Notes: generated from the letters alone by a model not told the origin. DNA of 64,000 nt from Lysobacter sp. GX 14042 (GCF_021390425.1 NZ_JAJUWY010000004.1:146623-210622); one strand, 5' to 3'; positions 37,919 through 46,849 are shown, numbered from the stretch's first letter. Numbers and translations are program-made.

Positions 37919-39175
37919 TCACCCCAGCCGCGCCGGATCGAAAGGCGCGGCATCCATCGCCGGTGCCCGCCCCGCCACCAGGTCGGCCACCAGCTGCCCG
38001 GTCCCCGCGCTCATCCCCACGCCCATCATTCCGTGGCCGGTGGCCAGCCAGGCGTGGCGATGCGCCGGCAGGCGACCGATGATCGGCACGTCGTCGCAGC
38101 TCATCGGCCGCCAGCCGCACCAGCGCTCGCGCACCCGCGGGCCGACCGGCTCGTGCAGGCTGGCGCGGGCCGCGCGCTCCAGCGCCGCCAGCCGCCGTGG
38201 CTGCAGGCGCTCGTCGAAGCCGGAGAACTCCATGGTGCTGCCCAGCCGGAAGCCGCTCGGCCAGCTGGTCACGCAGACCGACCAGTCGCGCAGCACCAGT
38301 GGGCGCAGCGGGACCCGCGATGGCGGATCGTAGGTGATCGAATACCCCTTGCCTGGCTGCATCGCCAGGGCCAGCCAGGGCGCATCGATCGCCCGCGCCA
38401 GCTGCGGCGACCAGGCACCGGCGGCGATCACCGCCTCGCGCGCGTGCAGCGGTCCGGCCGGCGTCTGCAGGACGACGCCGGCGCCGTCCTCCTCCAGCCG
38501 CTGCAGCGGGCGGTCCTCGTCGATGCTCCCGCCACGTTCGCGGACCACCCGGGCGAGCTCGTCGACGTACCGGTCCGGGCGCAGGACCGCGTCGCCGCGG
38601 AAGCGGATCGCACCGGCGGTACCGGGCAGCACCGCCGGCTCCATGGCGTCGTAGGCGGGCCCGTCGATCACGTCGACCTCCACCCCCAGTTCGCGCAGCA
38701 GGTCCAGTTCGCCCTGGCCGCGCTCGAAGGCCGCCGGGGCACGGAAGACGTAGTCCTCGCCGGACGGGGAGAACTCGCAGGCGAGCCCGTGGCGTGCGAT
38801 CCAGTCGGCCAGCCGGGCACGTGAATCGTTGAGCAGCAGCGACTTGGCCCGGGCGCTGGCTTCCCAGTCGCGCCGGTTGCAGCGGCCGGCGAACCGCCAC
38901 AGCCAGCGCCACAGCCGCGCGTCCACCCGGGGGCGGATGTACAGCGGCGCGTCCGGCCTCAGCATCATCCTCAGCGCCTCGCCGACGCGGCCGGGCGCGG
39001 CCAGTGGTGGCGCATGGCTGGGGGTGATGGTCCCGCAGTTGCCATGCGAGCTGCCGCTGCCGATCCGGCGTGCCTCGATCACCCGCACGCCGCGCCCGTC
39101 CTCCAGCAGCGCCAGCGCGGTGGCCAGCCCGACCACGCCGGCCCCGACCACCACCACGTCATCGCGCTGCGCCAT
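37919..39175 (-). CDS. FAD-dependent D-amino acid dehydrogenase family protein
   Basis: A DadA-type flavoprotein (418 aa) expected to deaminate D-amino acids or a related amine and pass electrons to the respiratory chain. The N-terminal dinucleotide fold is VVVVGAGVVGLATALALLED; the substrate region has GSSHGNCGTITPSH, and the C-terminal FAD contact is TGHGMMGVGMSAGTGQLVADL. It lacks a neighbouring racemase or lrp gene, so substrate and the symbol dadA are not certain. Confidence 0.85.
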   Translation of the reverse strand: MAQRDDVVVVGAGVVGLATALALLEDGRGVRVIEARRIGSGSSHGNCGTITPSHAPPLAAPGRVGEALRMMLRPDAPLYIRPRVDARLWRWLWRFAGRCNRRDWEASARAKSLLLNDSRARLADWIARHGLACEFSPSGEDYVFRAPAAFERGQGELDLLRELGVEVDVIDGPAYDAMEPAVLPGTAGAIRFRGDAVLRPDRYVDELARVVRERGGSIDEDRPLQRLEEDGAGVVLQTPAGPLHAREAVIAAGAWSPQLARAIDAPWLALAMQPGKGYSITYDPPSRVPLRPLVLRDWSVCVTSWPSGFRLGSTMEFSGFDERLQPRRLAALERAARASLHEPVGPRVRERWCGWRPMSCDDVPIIGRLPAHRHAWLATGHGMMGVGMSAGTGQLVADLVAGRAPAMDAAPFDPARLG

Positions 39176-39185
39176 GCCGGCGAGT

Positions 39186-40400
39186 CTACGCGGGTACTTG
39201 GCGCAGCGGCGGCAGGCGCCACCAGGTGAAGGCGCGCCACAGCCATTCCACCGGTCCCTGGCGGAACCGCGCCAGCCACCAGCGGCTGGCCAGCACCTGC
39301 AGGGTGAAGAACACGACCACGCCGAGCACCTGCCCGGCGCGGCCTACCCCACCCCACATCCCCAAGCCATGGCCATAGAAGATCCAGGTGCCGACCAGCG
39401 ACTGCAGCAGGTAATTGCTCAGTGCCATCCGCCCGGCTGGCGCGAGCACGCCCAACAGCGAGCGGGGCCGGGCCGCGAGCAGCAGCACGATGCCCGCGTA
39501 GGCCAGGCCCGCGGGCAGCCCGGCAGCCATGTGCAGGACGGCGGCGACCATGCCCGTGCCCACCGACGCGGCCTGCCCCGGCACCGGATCCACCGCGAGG
39601 CTCGCCAGGGTCAGCACCAGGCCGCCGGCCAGTCCAATCGCCACCAGGCGCAGCAGCGCCGGGCGGTGGGCGGCGGGATCGGCCGCCAGCCCCGAACGGA
39701 GCATCCAGCCGCCGACCAGGAAGGTGCCCAGCAATCCCGGGAGCATCACCACCAGGTTGCCGGCCATCGCGGTCCAGTAGTGCACCCGCTGCGCCGTCGC
39801 CTCCAGCCAGCTGCCGTGGGCGTAGGCGGCGATCTCCTGCAGTCGCATGCCCTCCAGCGACTCCAGGACGCCGCCGGCCACTTCGGGCCCGGCCTGTTCG
39901 GCCAGCACCAGCAGCCCGCCCCCGGCGAGCATCAGCGTGGCCCACACGCTCCACAGCACCAGGCCCATGACGCCCAGGGTGGCGGTGCCCGCCTCGCGGA
40001 AGAACAGCAGCAGGCCCAATGCCCCCAGCGCGTAGGACACCAGGATGTCACCGGCCCAGATGAACCAGGCGTGCGCCAGGCCGATCACCAGCAGGCCTGC
40101 GATGCGGCGCAGGTAGACCGGCGCGAACCGCGTACCGGCGGTCCGCGCGCGCTCGAGCATCAGCACGAAACCCATGCCGAACAGCAGCGAGAACAGGGTC
40201 CAGAACTTTCCCTGGACCAGCAGGTAGACCAGCCAGTCCGCCGCGGCATCGAGGACGCCCTGTCCCGGCTGCACGCCGCCGCCCATCTGTGACAGCGGCG
40301 CGCCGAAGTATTCGACGTTCATCAGCGCGATGCCCAGCAGGGCGAACCCGCGCAATGCGTCCAGGTGATCCAGGCGACCGCCGCCGGCGGTCGCCGTCAT
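39186..40400 (-). CDS. DUF418 domain membrane protein
   Basis: A polytopic membrane protein (404 aa, about ten hydrophobic segments). The N-terminal signature RLDHLDALRGFALLGIALMN and the C-terminal DUF418 region (PAGRMALSNYLLQSLVGTWIF) are characteristic. Function unknown; related to acyltransferase-3-like and YeiB proteins. Start at 40400, 8 bases after slyD; an in-frame ATG at 40427 would overlap slyD. Confidence 0.88.
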   Translation of the reverse strand: MTATAGGGRLDHLDALRGFALLGIALMNVEYFGAPLSQMGGGVQPGQGVLDAAADWLVYLLVQGKFWTLFSLLFGMGFVLMLERARTAGTRFAPVYLRRIAGLLVIGLAHAWFIWAGDILVSYALGALGLLLFFREAGTATLGVMGLVLWSVWATLMLAGGGLLVLAEQAGPEVAGGVLESLEGMRLQEIAAYAHGSWLEATAQRVHYWTAMAGNLVVMLPGLLGTFLVGGWMLRSGLAADPAAHRPALLRLVAIGLAGGLVLTLASLAVDPVPGQAASVGTGMVAAVLHMAAGLPAGLAYAGIVLLLAARPRSLLGVLAPAGRMALSNYLLQSLVGTWIFYGHGLGMWGGVGRAGQVLGVVVFFTLQVLASRWWLARFRQGPVEWLWRAFTWWRLPPLRQVPA

Positions 40401-40407
40401 GCGCGGC

Positions 40408-40887
40408 TCAGTGCTCGTGGCCGCCATCGCCGTGCACGTGGCCGTGCTCGACTTCCTCGGCCGCCGCCTCGCGCACTTCGACGATCTCGATGTCGAAGCT
40501 CAGGTCCTTGCCGGCCATCGGGTGGTTGAGGTCGACGTCGACCACGCTCATGCCGACCTTCTGGATGGTCACCGCCCGCGGGCCGAAATTGGTCGGCAGT
40601 ACCGCCTGCATGCCCGGCACCAGTTTGGTGCCCTGGAAGTACTTCTTGGGCACCCGCTGGGTCAGGCCCTCGCGGATCTCGCCATAGGCCTCAGCCGCGG
40701 GAACCTCGGCGGTGAAGGTGTCGCCGGCCTCGTGGCCGTCCATCGCCTTCTCCAGGCCCGGGATGATGTTGCCGTGCCCGACCAGGATCGCCAGCGGACC
40801 GCTGTCGCGTGAACTCTCCAGCTGCTCGCCGCCCTGCTCGGAAACGGTGTAGTGGAACTTCACGACGCGGTCTTTCTCGATCTTCAT
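40408..40887 (-). CDS. slyD: FKBP-type peptidyl-prolyl isomerase, SlyD family
   Basis: A proline isomerase and chaperone of 159 aa. The FKBP half is split by the insert-in-flap domain (MKIEKDRVVKFHYTVSEQ, LEKAMDGHEAGD, PAAEAYGE). The C-terminal tail HGHVHGDGGHEH is a short His-rich metal-binding segment, a reduced version of the nickel-handling tail of E. coli SlyD. Divergent from the C40 peptidase gene. Confidence 0.93.
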   Translation of the reverse strand: MKIEKDRVVKFHYTVSEQGGEQLESSRDSGPLAILVGHGNIIPGLEKAMDGHEAGDTFTAEVPAAEAYGEIREGLTQRVPKKYFQGTKLVPGMQAVLPTNFGPRAVTIQKVGMSVVDVDLNHPMAGKDLSFDIEIVEVREAAAEEVEHGHVHGDGGHEH

Positions 40888-40938
40888 TGGCTGGCTCTCT
40901 GGTTGCCGTCGCGGACGAAAGCGGCCAAGCTGTCGCAC

Positions 40939-41517
40939 GTGACAAGGGCCGCGCATTATCCCGGCAAGCCGCTCCCCACGCCAGTTCGGCGTCTGGGCCG
41001 CCCTGTCCTCCCCGTAGCCCTGGCCTGTGCCGCACTCTCCTGCGGCATGCTGCTGTCGGCCTGCGGGGGCGGCAAGGCGGCCCGTGCCGAGATCCCGCCG
41101 GCATCGCAGCGGCAGTGGGCCACCCTGGCACCGGCCGATCCGGCCTCGGCCAATTCGGTGCTGATGCGCGCCATCAGCCTGGTGGGCACCCCTTACCGTT
41201 ACGGGGGCAACACGCCGCAGGCCGGCTTCGACTGCAGTGGCCTGATCAATTACGTCTACCGGGACATGCTCGACCTGGCGCTGCCGCGCACCACCCGGGA
41301 CCTCGCCGCGGTCCAGGGCCCGCGCATCGCGCCCGAACGCCTGTCGCCGGGCGACCTGGTGTTCTTCGGCAGCCGCGGCTCGGTCACCCATGCCGGCATC
41401 TATGTGGGCGAAGGGCGCTTCGTCCACGCGCCCAGCAGCGGCGGGACCGTGCGCCTGGACCATCTGGACGGCCATTACTGGCGCGACCACTACAGCGGCG
41501 CACGCCGGGTGTTGTGA
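40939..41517 (+). CDS. NlpC/P60 (C40) cell-wall endopeptidase, lipoprotein
   Basis: A 192-aa C40 peptidase predicted to cut D-Glu/mDAP bonds in peptidoglycan. Catalytic Cys in FDCSGLINYVY, His in THAGIYVGEGRFVHAP. The hydrophobic export signal ends in lipobox LLSAC. No ATG fits well, so GTG at 40939 is used; this gives an unusually long n-region and is uncertain. A paralogue follows after a 152-base promoter region. Confidence 0.85.
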   Translation: MTRAAHYPGKPLPTPVRRLGRPVLPVALACAALSCGMLLSACGGGKAARAEIPPASQRQWATLAPADPASANSVLMRAISLVGTPYRYGGNTPQAGFDCSGLINYVYRDMLDLALPRTTRDLAAVQGPRIAPERLSPGDLVFFGSRGSVTHAGIYVGEGRFVHAPSSGGTVRLDHLDGHYWRDHYSGARRVL

Positions 41518-41586
41518 GTCACTTCACTGACCGGGACGGGAACGCAGGCCCTTGATGTTCCTGAAGCTGGAACGTGATTCGCTTCT

Positions 41587-41616
41587 TTTAACATTCATTT
41601 AACGTCTTCTGAACCT
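41587..41616 (+). promoter_or_regulatory. Three-unit direct repeat with 11-bp period upstream of C40 peptidase
   Basis: TTTAACAT (41587), TTTAACGT (41598) and CTGAACCT (41609) are spaced exactly 11 bp start to start, about one helical turn, 53-83 bases before the downstream ATG. Such tandem half-sites are typical of OmpR/PhoB/PhoP-class response regulators. The identity of the regulator is inference; the block is also the most A/T-rich part of the gap. Confidence 0.4.
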
Positions 41617-41669
41617 GCTGGCCCCCGTTCACCGGCATCATCGCCGGGTGATTTTTCAGTGATGGCCGC

Positions 41670-42335
41670 GTGATGGCGTTGAAGCACACCGCACATGTTT
41701 CCGATTCCAGCCGCGCCCCCCGGGGGCGCGGCGTCCGTCTGGCCCTGGCCGCCCTGCTGCTGGCACTGCCCGTGGTACCGGCACTGGCGCAGCAGAGCGC
41801 CCAGGCGGGCGCCTCCGCGACGGCCGAGGCGCCCATGGTGTTCTCCGGTGCCGGCAGCCTGCCCGACGGCGCATTGGCACTAGCCAGCGACATCAGCCGC
41901 CTGCTGGCCAGTGGCAAGACCGCCGCGGCATCGCAGGACTACAAACCAACCGATGGCCGGATCCGGACTGTGCTCAACAGCGCCCTTACCCTGCTGGGCA
42001 CGCCCTACCGCTGGGGCGGCACCAACCCGGAAAGCGGCTTCGACTGCAGCGGCCTGGTCAGCTACGTGTTCCGCAACGCGGTCGGGCTGGAGTTGCCACG
42101 GGTGACCCGGGACCAGGCCAGGCAGGGCGAGCTTGTCGCCGACAAGTCCGAGCTGGAGGAAGGCGACCTGGTCGTCTTCGGCAAGCGCGGCAGGGTCGAC
42201 CACGTCGGCATCTACGTCGGCGAGGGCCGCTTCGTGCATGCCCCGAGCACCGGCAAGGACGTGATGGTTTCCAGCCTGGAGACCGGCTACTGGAGCGGGA
42301 AGTACATGGAAGGCCGCCGCCTCGCCGGCATCTGA
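41670..42335 (+). CDS. NlpC/P60 (C40) cell-wall endopeptidase, secreted
   Basis: A 221-aa paralogue of the preceding gene. A signal peptide (VRLALAALLLALPVVPALAQ) with type I cleavage at ALA-QQ is followed by a variable segment, then a C40 domain: GTPYRWGGTNPESGFDCSGL with catalytic Cys, and VDHVGIYVGEGRFVHAP with catalytic His. It differs from its neighbour in being soluble in the periplasm. The start follows an A/T-rich promoter region with 11-bp repeats. Confidence 0.93.
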   Translation: MMALKHTAHVSDSSRAPRGRGVRLALAALLLALPVVPALAQQSAQAGASATAEAPMVFSGAGSLPDGALALASDISRLLASGKTAAASQDYKPTDGRIRTVLNSALTLLGTPYRWGGTNPESGFDCSGLVSYVFRNAVGLELPRVTRDQARQGELVADKSELEEGDLVVFGKRGRVDHVGIYVGEGRFVHAPSTGKDVMVSSLETGYWSGKYMEGRRLAGI

Positions 42336-42352
42336 CTGCCCACGCCGGCGTT

Positions 42353-42844
42353 CTACTCGAGCGCGGCCGCCCGGTAGCGCTCCACCACGCCTTCGATGCC
42401 CTTGCCCAGGGCCATCACCTGCTGCGCGTACCCGGCGAGCCGACGGTCGTCCTCGGTGGCCGGCGTCCACGGCGGTACCGGCGTGGGACTGCCTTCCACG
42501 CCATCCAGGGCGACGAACACGATGACGCAATGGGTGCACAGGCGTGCCGGGCCTCCCATCGGATCGCGCGCGCCCACGTCCACCGCGAAGTGCATGCTGC
42601 TGGTACCGGTATGCACCAGCCGCGCCCGTACCGTGACCAGGTCACTGGTGCGGATCGGCGCGACGAAACGGATCCCGCCGACCGCCACGGTGACGCTGTA
42701 GCGCCCGCTCCAGCCGACCGCGGCGGCATAGCCGGCCTGGTCGATCCACTTCATCACCACCCCTCCGTGCACCTTGCCGCCGTAGTTCACGTCGGAAGGT
42801 TCGGCCAGGAAGCGCATGGTCACCTCGCGCTGGTGTCCGCTCAT
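42353..42844 (-). CDS. Acyl-CoA thioesterase, hotdog fold (YciA type)
   Basis: 163 aa, single hotdog domain: MRFLAEPSDVNYGGKVHGGVVMK carries the family Asp and the helix after the catalytic turn, then FVAPIRTSDLVTVRARLVHTG. Probably hydrolyses medium- or long-chain acyl-CoA. Start at 42844 (GAAGAGAG upstream); an in-frame ATG at 42859 is possible. Divergent from the NUDIX gene. Confidence 0.88.
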   Translation of the reverse strand: MSGHQREVTMRFLAEPSDVNYGGKVHGGVVMKWIDQAGYAAAVGWSGRYSVTVAVGGIRFVAPIRTSDLVTVRARLVHTGTSSMHFAVDVGARDPMGGPARLCTHCVIVFVALDGVEGSPTPVPPWTPATEDDRRLAGYAQQVMALGKGIEGVVERYRAAALE

Positions 42845-42962
42845 GCGTGCTCTCTTCATCGGGACCGGACGGCAGTATGGCGCCGGGGCGGCAAGCCGCC
42901 GTGGAAGTGGCCGTGCACGGGGCGATCGGAGACACTGGGCGGCCCTGTTCCCCGGATCCCCG

Positions 42963-43454
42963 ATGGCCGCTTATACCCCCATCGTCGCCACGCTCGGCTA
43001 CGTGCTCTCGCCGGACCGGAAGCAGGTCTTGATGATCCACCGCAACGCGCGGCCGGGTGACCACCACCTGGGCAAGTACAACGGCCTGGGTGGAAAGATC
43101 GAGCGCGACGAGGACGTGGTCGCCGGGATGCGGCGGGAAATCCTCGAGGAGGCCGGCATCGGCTGTGAGGCGCTCACCTTGCGCGGGACCGTCAGCTGGC
43201 CGGGCTTCGGCAAGCAGGGCGAGGACTGGCTGGGCTTCATCTTCCTGATCACGCGCTACAGCGGCGAGCCGCTGGTCCACAACCACGAAGGCACCCTTGA
43301 ATGGGTGCCTTTGGCGCGCTTGGGGGAGCTGCCGATGTGGGAGGGCGACCGGAACTTCCTGCCGCTGGTGTTCGACGGGGACCCGCGCGCCTTCCACGGC
43401 GTGATGCCGTACGAAGGCGGACGGATGCTGTCCTGGCGCTACTCGCGCGCCTAG
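42963..43454 (+). CDS. NUDIX hydrolase, MutT/8-oxo-dGTPase-like
   Basis: A 163-aa NUDIX protein with a canonical box (GGKIERDEDVVAGMRREILE, then EAGI) preceded by HLGKYNGLG. This subgroup (MTH1/YtkD-like) typically hydrolyses oxidised purine nucleotides; the C-terminal HGVMPYEGG is consistent. The start MAAYTPIVATLGY was chosen; the frame upstream is open but overlaps the thioesterase gene. Confidence 0.88.
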   Translation: MAAYTPIVATLGYVLSPDRKQVLMIHRNARPGDHHLGKYNGLGGKIERDEDVVAGMRREILEEAGIGCEALTLRGTVSWPGFGKQGEDWLGFIFLITRYSGEPLVHNHEGTLEWVPLARLGELPMWEGDRNFLPLVFDGDPRAFHGVMPYEGGRMLSWRYSRA

Positions 43455-43459
43455 GCGCG

Positions 43460-45034
43460 TTACTTCTCGCCCTGCGCGCCGTCGATCATCTGCGAATACG
43501 ACTGCATGTCGGGGATGATCGTGCCACGACGGTCGGCGGTTTCCACGATATGGCTGGTGATGAAGTCGTTGCTCATCGTCTTCACCTCCTCCAGGAAAGC
43601 GTGGTCCTCGGGCAGCGCGTCGATGATCGCCTGCTTGGCCTCGGCGGTCAGCCTGCCCTGTGCGTCGGTGACCCTTCCGCCGGCCAGTTCGCCCAGCTTG
43701 TCGGAGATCGGGCCGGCCAGCGCACGGTCGCCGAGCATGTCGGCCACCGCATCGGCGACTGGCTTGGCGGCCAGGTCACCGGCGACCGGAATTGCCGAGA
43801 TCGCGATGTCCAGCATGAAGCCGACCATCTCGTCGCGTGCGGCAATGTCGGCCCGAAGGTCGATGTAGCCCGCGTCCACCGCATCCTGCATGACCGCCCC
43901 GAGCATCGCCACGCGGGTGGTCGCGTCGTTCACCTCGCGCACGTTGCCGTCGCTCTCGGGCTGGTTGCTCTGGCGGATGTTGTCGGAGACGAACTCGCCC
44001 AGCATGTCCATCACCTGTCCGCCGCGGCTGCTGTCGGGGTTCAGTGCGGTCAGGCGGATGAGGTTGGACAGCGCGGCGAGGTTCTCCCCCATCACGGTGC
44101 TGTTTTCGTTGCTCGAACCCGGGGTCTGCGACGGATCGAGGACCGTCAGGTCGCGCATCAGCGTGTCGCCATGGGCGATGAACAGGTCCGCAAGTGCATC
44201 GGCCCGGCCCGGAATCGGCTTGTTGCCGCTGCCGTAGAACTGGTTCTCGATGATGTTGCCGCTTGAGTGCTGGCCCACGTACTCGACCATGTGCAGCGCG
44301 TCGGCGGCGGTGCCGTGGTCGGCAACGGCCTGGATCACCAGCTCCATCGGGTCGGTCAGCCCGACCCCGTCCAGCATCGGCGAACCGAACGACTGGCCTT
44401 CCTGGCCCACGGCGGCATACAGGCTGTCGCGCTGTCCGGCGGACAGGCCACCGAGCACGTTATGGATCGCCTGGGTACCGCCGGACTGCTCCAGCGCGTT
44501 GAGCAGGATGCCGGCCATGGCACCCTGCTCGGCCGGGGTCATCATCGGCGGATCGACGAGCAGCCGCTGCCCGAGCATGTCCGCCGCGAACTTCTCGATG
44601 AACTGCTGGGCCGCCGGGCTGTCGCTGCCCACCAGCATGTCCATCAGCGCCTGCGTGCCCTCGGCATCGCCCGGCATCAGGCCCAGGGGACCGAAGGAGG
44701 AGGAGCCGAGCATCCCGGTGAACTGGAGCGCGTCACCCAGGTCGACCTCGCCGTCCACGTAGGCCTGGGCGAACGCATCGGTGATGGCGTCACGCTCCAG
44801 GCCGGTGATCCGCCCGCTGTCCACCAGGTCATTGAGCCGGTCCGGCGTGAGCCAGGACATCGTGGCCCCGCCATCCTTTTCCAGGATGGCATCGAACAGC
44901 TCCGCGCGTGCCTGCGGGTCCAGGCCCTCGATGGCCTCGGCGAACGCGTCGAGCCGCGCGTCGTAGTCGTCGCGCCAAAGGAAACGGTCGCCTACATCGA
45001 GGATGGCGTCGGCCTGCTGGTTGATGGTGGTCAT
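43460..45034 (-). CDS. Hypothetical protein, 524 aa, helical, acidic
   Basis: I do not recognise a family. The protein is largely alpha-helical, acidic and Asp/Ala-rich, without signal peptide or clear transmembrane segment. One moderately hydrophobic stretch, FMLDIAISAIPVAGDLAAKP, lies near residue 400. The N-terminal 100 residues (QADAILDVGDRFLWRDDYDA onwards) have EF-hand-like Asp-rich spacing but no complete loop. An Asn-rich segment contains GSGNKPIPGRADALADLF. Such proteins accompany toxin or secreted-effector repertoires in this family, but no partner gene is adjacent. It is divergent from the phosphatase. Confidence 0.75.
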   Translation of the reverse strand: MTTINQQADAILDVGDRFLWRDDYDARLDAFAEAIEGLDPQARAELFDAILEKDGGATMSWLTPDRLNDLVDSGRITGLERDAITDAFAQAYVDGEVDLGDALQFTGMLGSSSFGPLGLMPGDAEGTQALMDMLVGSDSPAAQQFIEKFAADMLGQRLLVDPPMMTPAEQGAMAGILLNALEQSGGTQAIHNVLGGLSAGQRDSLYAAVGQEGQSFGSPMLDGVGLTDPMELVIQAVADHGTAADALHMVEYVGQHSSGNIIENQFYGSGNKPIPGRADALADLFIAHGDTLMRDLTVLDPSQTPGSSNENSTVMGENLAALSNLIRLTALNPDSSRGGQVMDMLGEFVSDNIRQSNQPESDGNVREVNDATTRVAMLGAVMQDAVDAGYIDLRADIAARDEMVGFMLDIAISAIPVAGDLAAKPVADAVADMLGDRALAGPISDKLGELAGGRVTDAQGRLTAEAKQAIIDALPEDHAFLEEVKTMSNDFITSHIVETADRRGTIIPDMQSYSQMIDGAQGEK

Positions 45035-45045
45035 GGTCTGGTCCC

Positions 45046-45061
45046 GGGTCGTCGACGACCC
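45046..45061. repeat. 16-bp perfect palindrome upstream of the 524-aa gene
   Basis: GGGTCGTC|GACGACCC lies 12-27 bases upstream of the ATG at 45034. It could be an operator overlapping the leader or a chance GC palindrome. Confidence 0.35.
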
Positions 45062-45178
45062 ATCCTAGGAAGCGCGCCGCCGCCGGGCATCTAGGGATGA
45101 CACTAGCCCGGTGCGGCAACGCGGACGGAATGACGCGGGCGCATAATGGAACATTCATCCGTGACCGAGTCCTGCCGA

Positions 45179-46801
45179 ATGTCCCTGCAGTCCCTGGCCC
45201 GTTGCGCGCTTGCCGCCGCCGTCACCCTCGCCGCTGCCGCCTGTGCGACCGCGCCCGCCCCATCCAGCCCGGCGACCCCGGTGGCCAGCGCGCTCCCGGT
45301 GGAGGTACCGGAGATCCGGCGTCCGATGGACGAAACCGCTGCGTGGTGGTTCCGCGACGGCGCGGCCCAGGCGGCCTCGCGCGGGGCGATGGAAGGCACG
45401 GCACGCAACGTGATCCTGTTCGTCGGCGACGGCATGAGCCTGGCCACCGTGGCCGCCGCGCGCATCCACCAGGGACAGCGGCGGGGCCAGGCGGGCGAGG
45501 AGAACCGCCTGTCGTGGGAGCACTTCCCGGCCACTGCGCTGAGCAAGACCTACAACACCGACCAGCAGACCCCCGACTCGGCCGGAACCATGAGTGCCAT
45601 GGCAACCGGCGCGAAGACCCGCGCCGGCCTGATCAGCGTCGCCCAGTCGATGTACTTCGACGACTGCACCGGCCTGCAGGATGGCCGGCTGGTGACGCTG
45701 TGGGAACTGGCCGCCGACGCCGGCATGGCCACCGGCGTGGTCACCACCACCCGCATCACCCACGCCACCCCGGCCTCCACCCTTGCCCACTCTCCGAACC
45801 GCAACTGGGAGAACGACACCCAGGTGCCGGCCGAAGCCAAGGCCGCCGGCTGTACCGACATCGCCCGACAGATGGTGGAAAACGCCCATGGCCACGGCCC
45901 GCAGGTGATGCTGGGCGGTGGCCGTGCGCACTTCATGACCGCCGCGCAGGCCGACCCCGAGTACCCGGACCGCAAGGGCCAGCGCGGTGACGGCGTGGAC
46001 CTGGTCGCGCTGTGGCAACAACGCCACCCCGATGGCGTGTACGCGTGGAACGCGGAGCAGCTCGCCGCCGCCCCGGTCGAGGCGCCCCTGCTGGGGCTGT
46101 TCGAGCCCGGACACATGCAGTTCGAGCACGACCGCCCCAACGACGCGGCCGGCGAACCCAGCCTGGCGGAAATGACCCGCGCGGCGATCACCCGGCTGGA
46201 GCGCAACCCCGAAGGCTTCGTGCTGCTGGTCGAAGGCGGCCGGATCGACCATGCCCATCATGGTGGCAACGCCTACCGGGCCCTCACCGAAACCGTCGCC
46301 CTGAGCGATGCGGTGCAGGCGGCGGTGGAAGCGACCTCTGATGACACGCTGATCCTGGTCACCGCCGACCACGCCCACACCATGAGCTTCGTGGGCTACC
46401 CCGGGCGCGGCAACCCGATCCTCGGCAAGGTGGCCAAGGTCGACCGCCATGGCGAGGCCGAGCAGTCGACCGACCGTGACGGCCTGCCCTACACCACCCT
46501 GGTCTACGCCAACGGCCCCGGCTACGTCGGCGACGACGGCCGCCCGGACCTGTCGCAGGTCGACACCACCGGCCCGGATTACCTGCAGGAAGCGACCGTC
46601 CCGATGGGCAGCGAGAGCCACGGCGGCGACGACGTGGGCATCTGGGCCACCGGCCCGGGCAGCCATGCGGTGCGCGGCAGCGTGGAGCAGAACACCATCT
46701 TCCACTTCATGCTGCAGTCCACTCCGCACCTGCGGAACGCCTTCTGTGTCCGCGGCGGCTGCACCGCCGACGGCGTGCCCGTCGAACTGCCGCGGCCCTG
46801 A
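45179..46801 (+). CDS. Alkaline phosphatase (PhoA superfamily)
   Basis: A periplasmic or lipid-anchored phosphomonoesterase of 540 aa. An Ala-rich signal segment ends LAAAACATAP. Metal and catalytic residues are in place: VGDGMS, the nucleophile Ser in QTPDSAGTMSAMATG, EGGRIDHAHHGG, TADHAHT, and the C-terminal SESHGGDDVGIWATGPG. An in-frame ATG at 45146 would add 11 residues; 45179 gives the better signal peptide. No pho-box was identified. Confidence 0.93.
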   Translation: MSLQSLARCALAAAVTLAAAACATAPAPSSPATPVASALPVEVPEIRRPMDETAAWWFRDGAAQAASRGAMEGTARNVILFVGDGMSLATVAAARIHQGQRRGQAGEENRLSWEHFPATALSKTYNTDQQTPDSAGTMSAMATGAKTRAGLISVAQSMYFDDCTGLQDGRLVTLWELAADAGMATGVVTTTRITHATPASTLAHSPNRNWENDTQVPAEAKAAGCTDIARQMVENAHGHGPQVMLGGGRAHFMTAAQADPEYPDRKGQRGDGVDLVALWQQRHPDGVYAWNAEQLAAAPVEAPLLGLFEPGHMQFEHDRPNDAAGEPSLAEMTRAAITRLERNPEGFVLLVEGGRIDHAHHGGNAYRALTETVALSDAVQAAVEATSDDTLILVTADHAHTMSFVGYPGRGNPILGKVAKVDRHGEAEQSTDRDGLPYTTLVYANGPGYVGDDGRPDLSQVDTTGPDYLQEATVPMGSESHGGDDVGIWATGPGSHAVRGSVEQNTIFHFMLQSTPHLRNAFCVRGGCTADGVPVELPRP

Positions 46802-46808
46802 GCGTCAT

Positions 46809-46836
46809 CCGGATGCCCGCACGCGCGGGCATCCGG
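46809..46836. terminator. Hairpin between convergent genes
   Basis: CCGGATGCCCGC-ACGC-GCGGGCATCCGG forms a perfect 12-bp stem in the 48-base gap between the phosphatase and the CopD-like gene. No T tract follows, so it may be a REP-like element or a weak bidirectional terminator. Confidence 0.5.
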
Positions 46837-46849
46837 CACCCCGCCCACC

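Noticed and set aside
38033..38824. 263-codon + strand frame within the D-amino acid dehydrogenase region
   Set aside because: Antisense to a flavoprotein with intact motifs; no ribosome binding site or domain.
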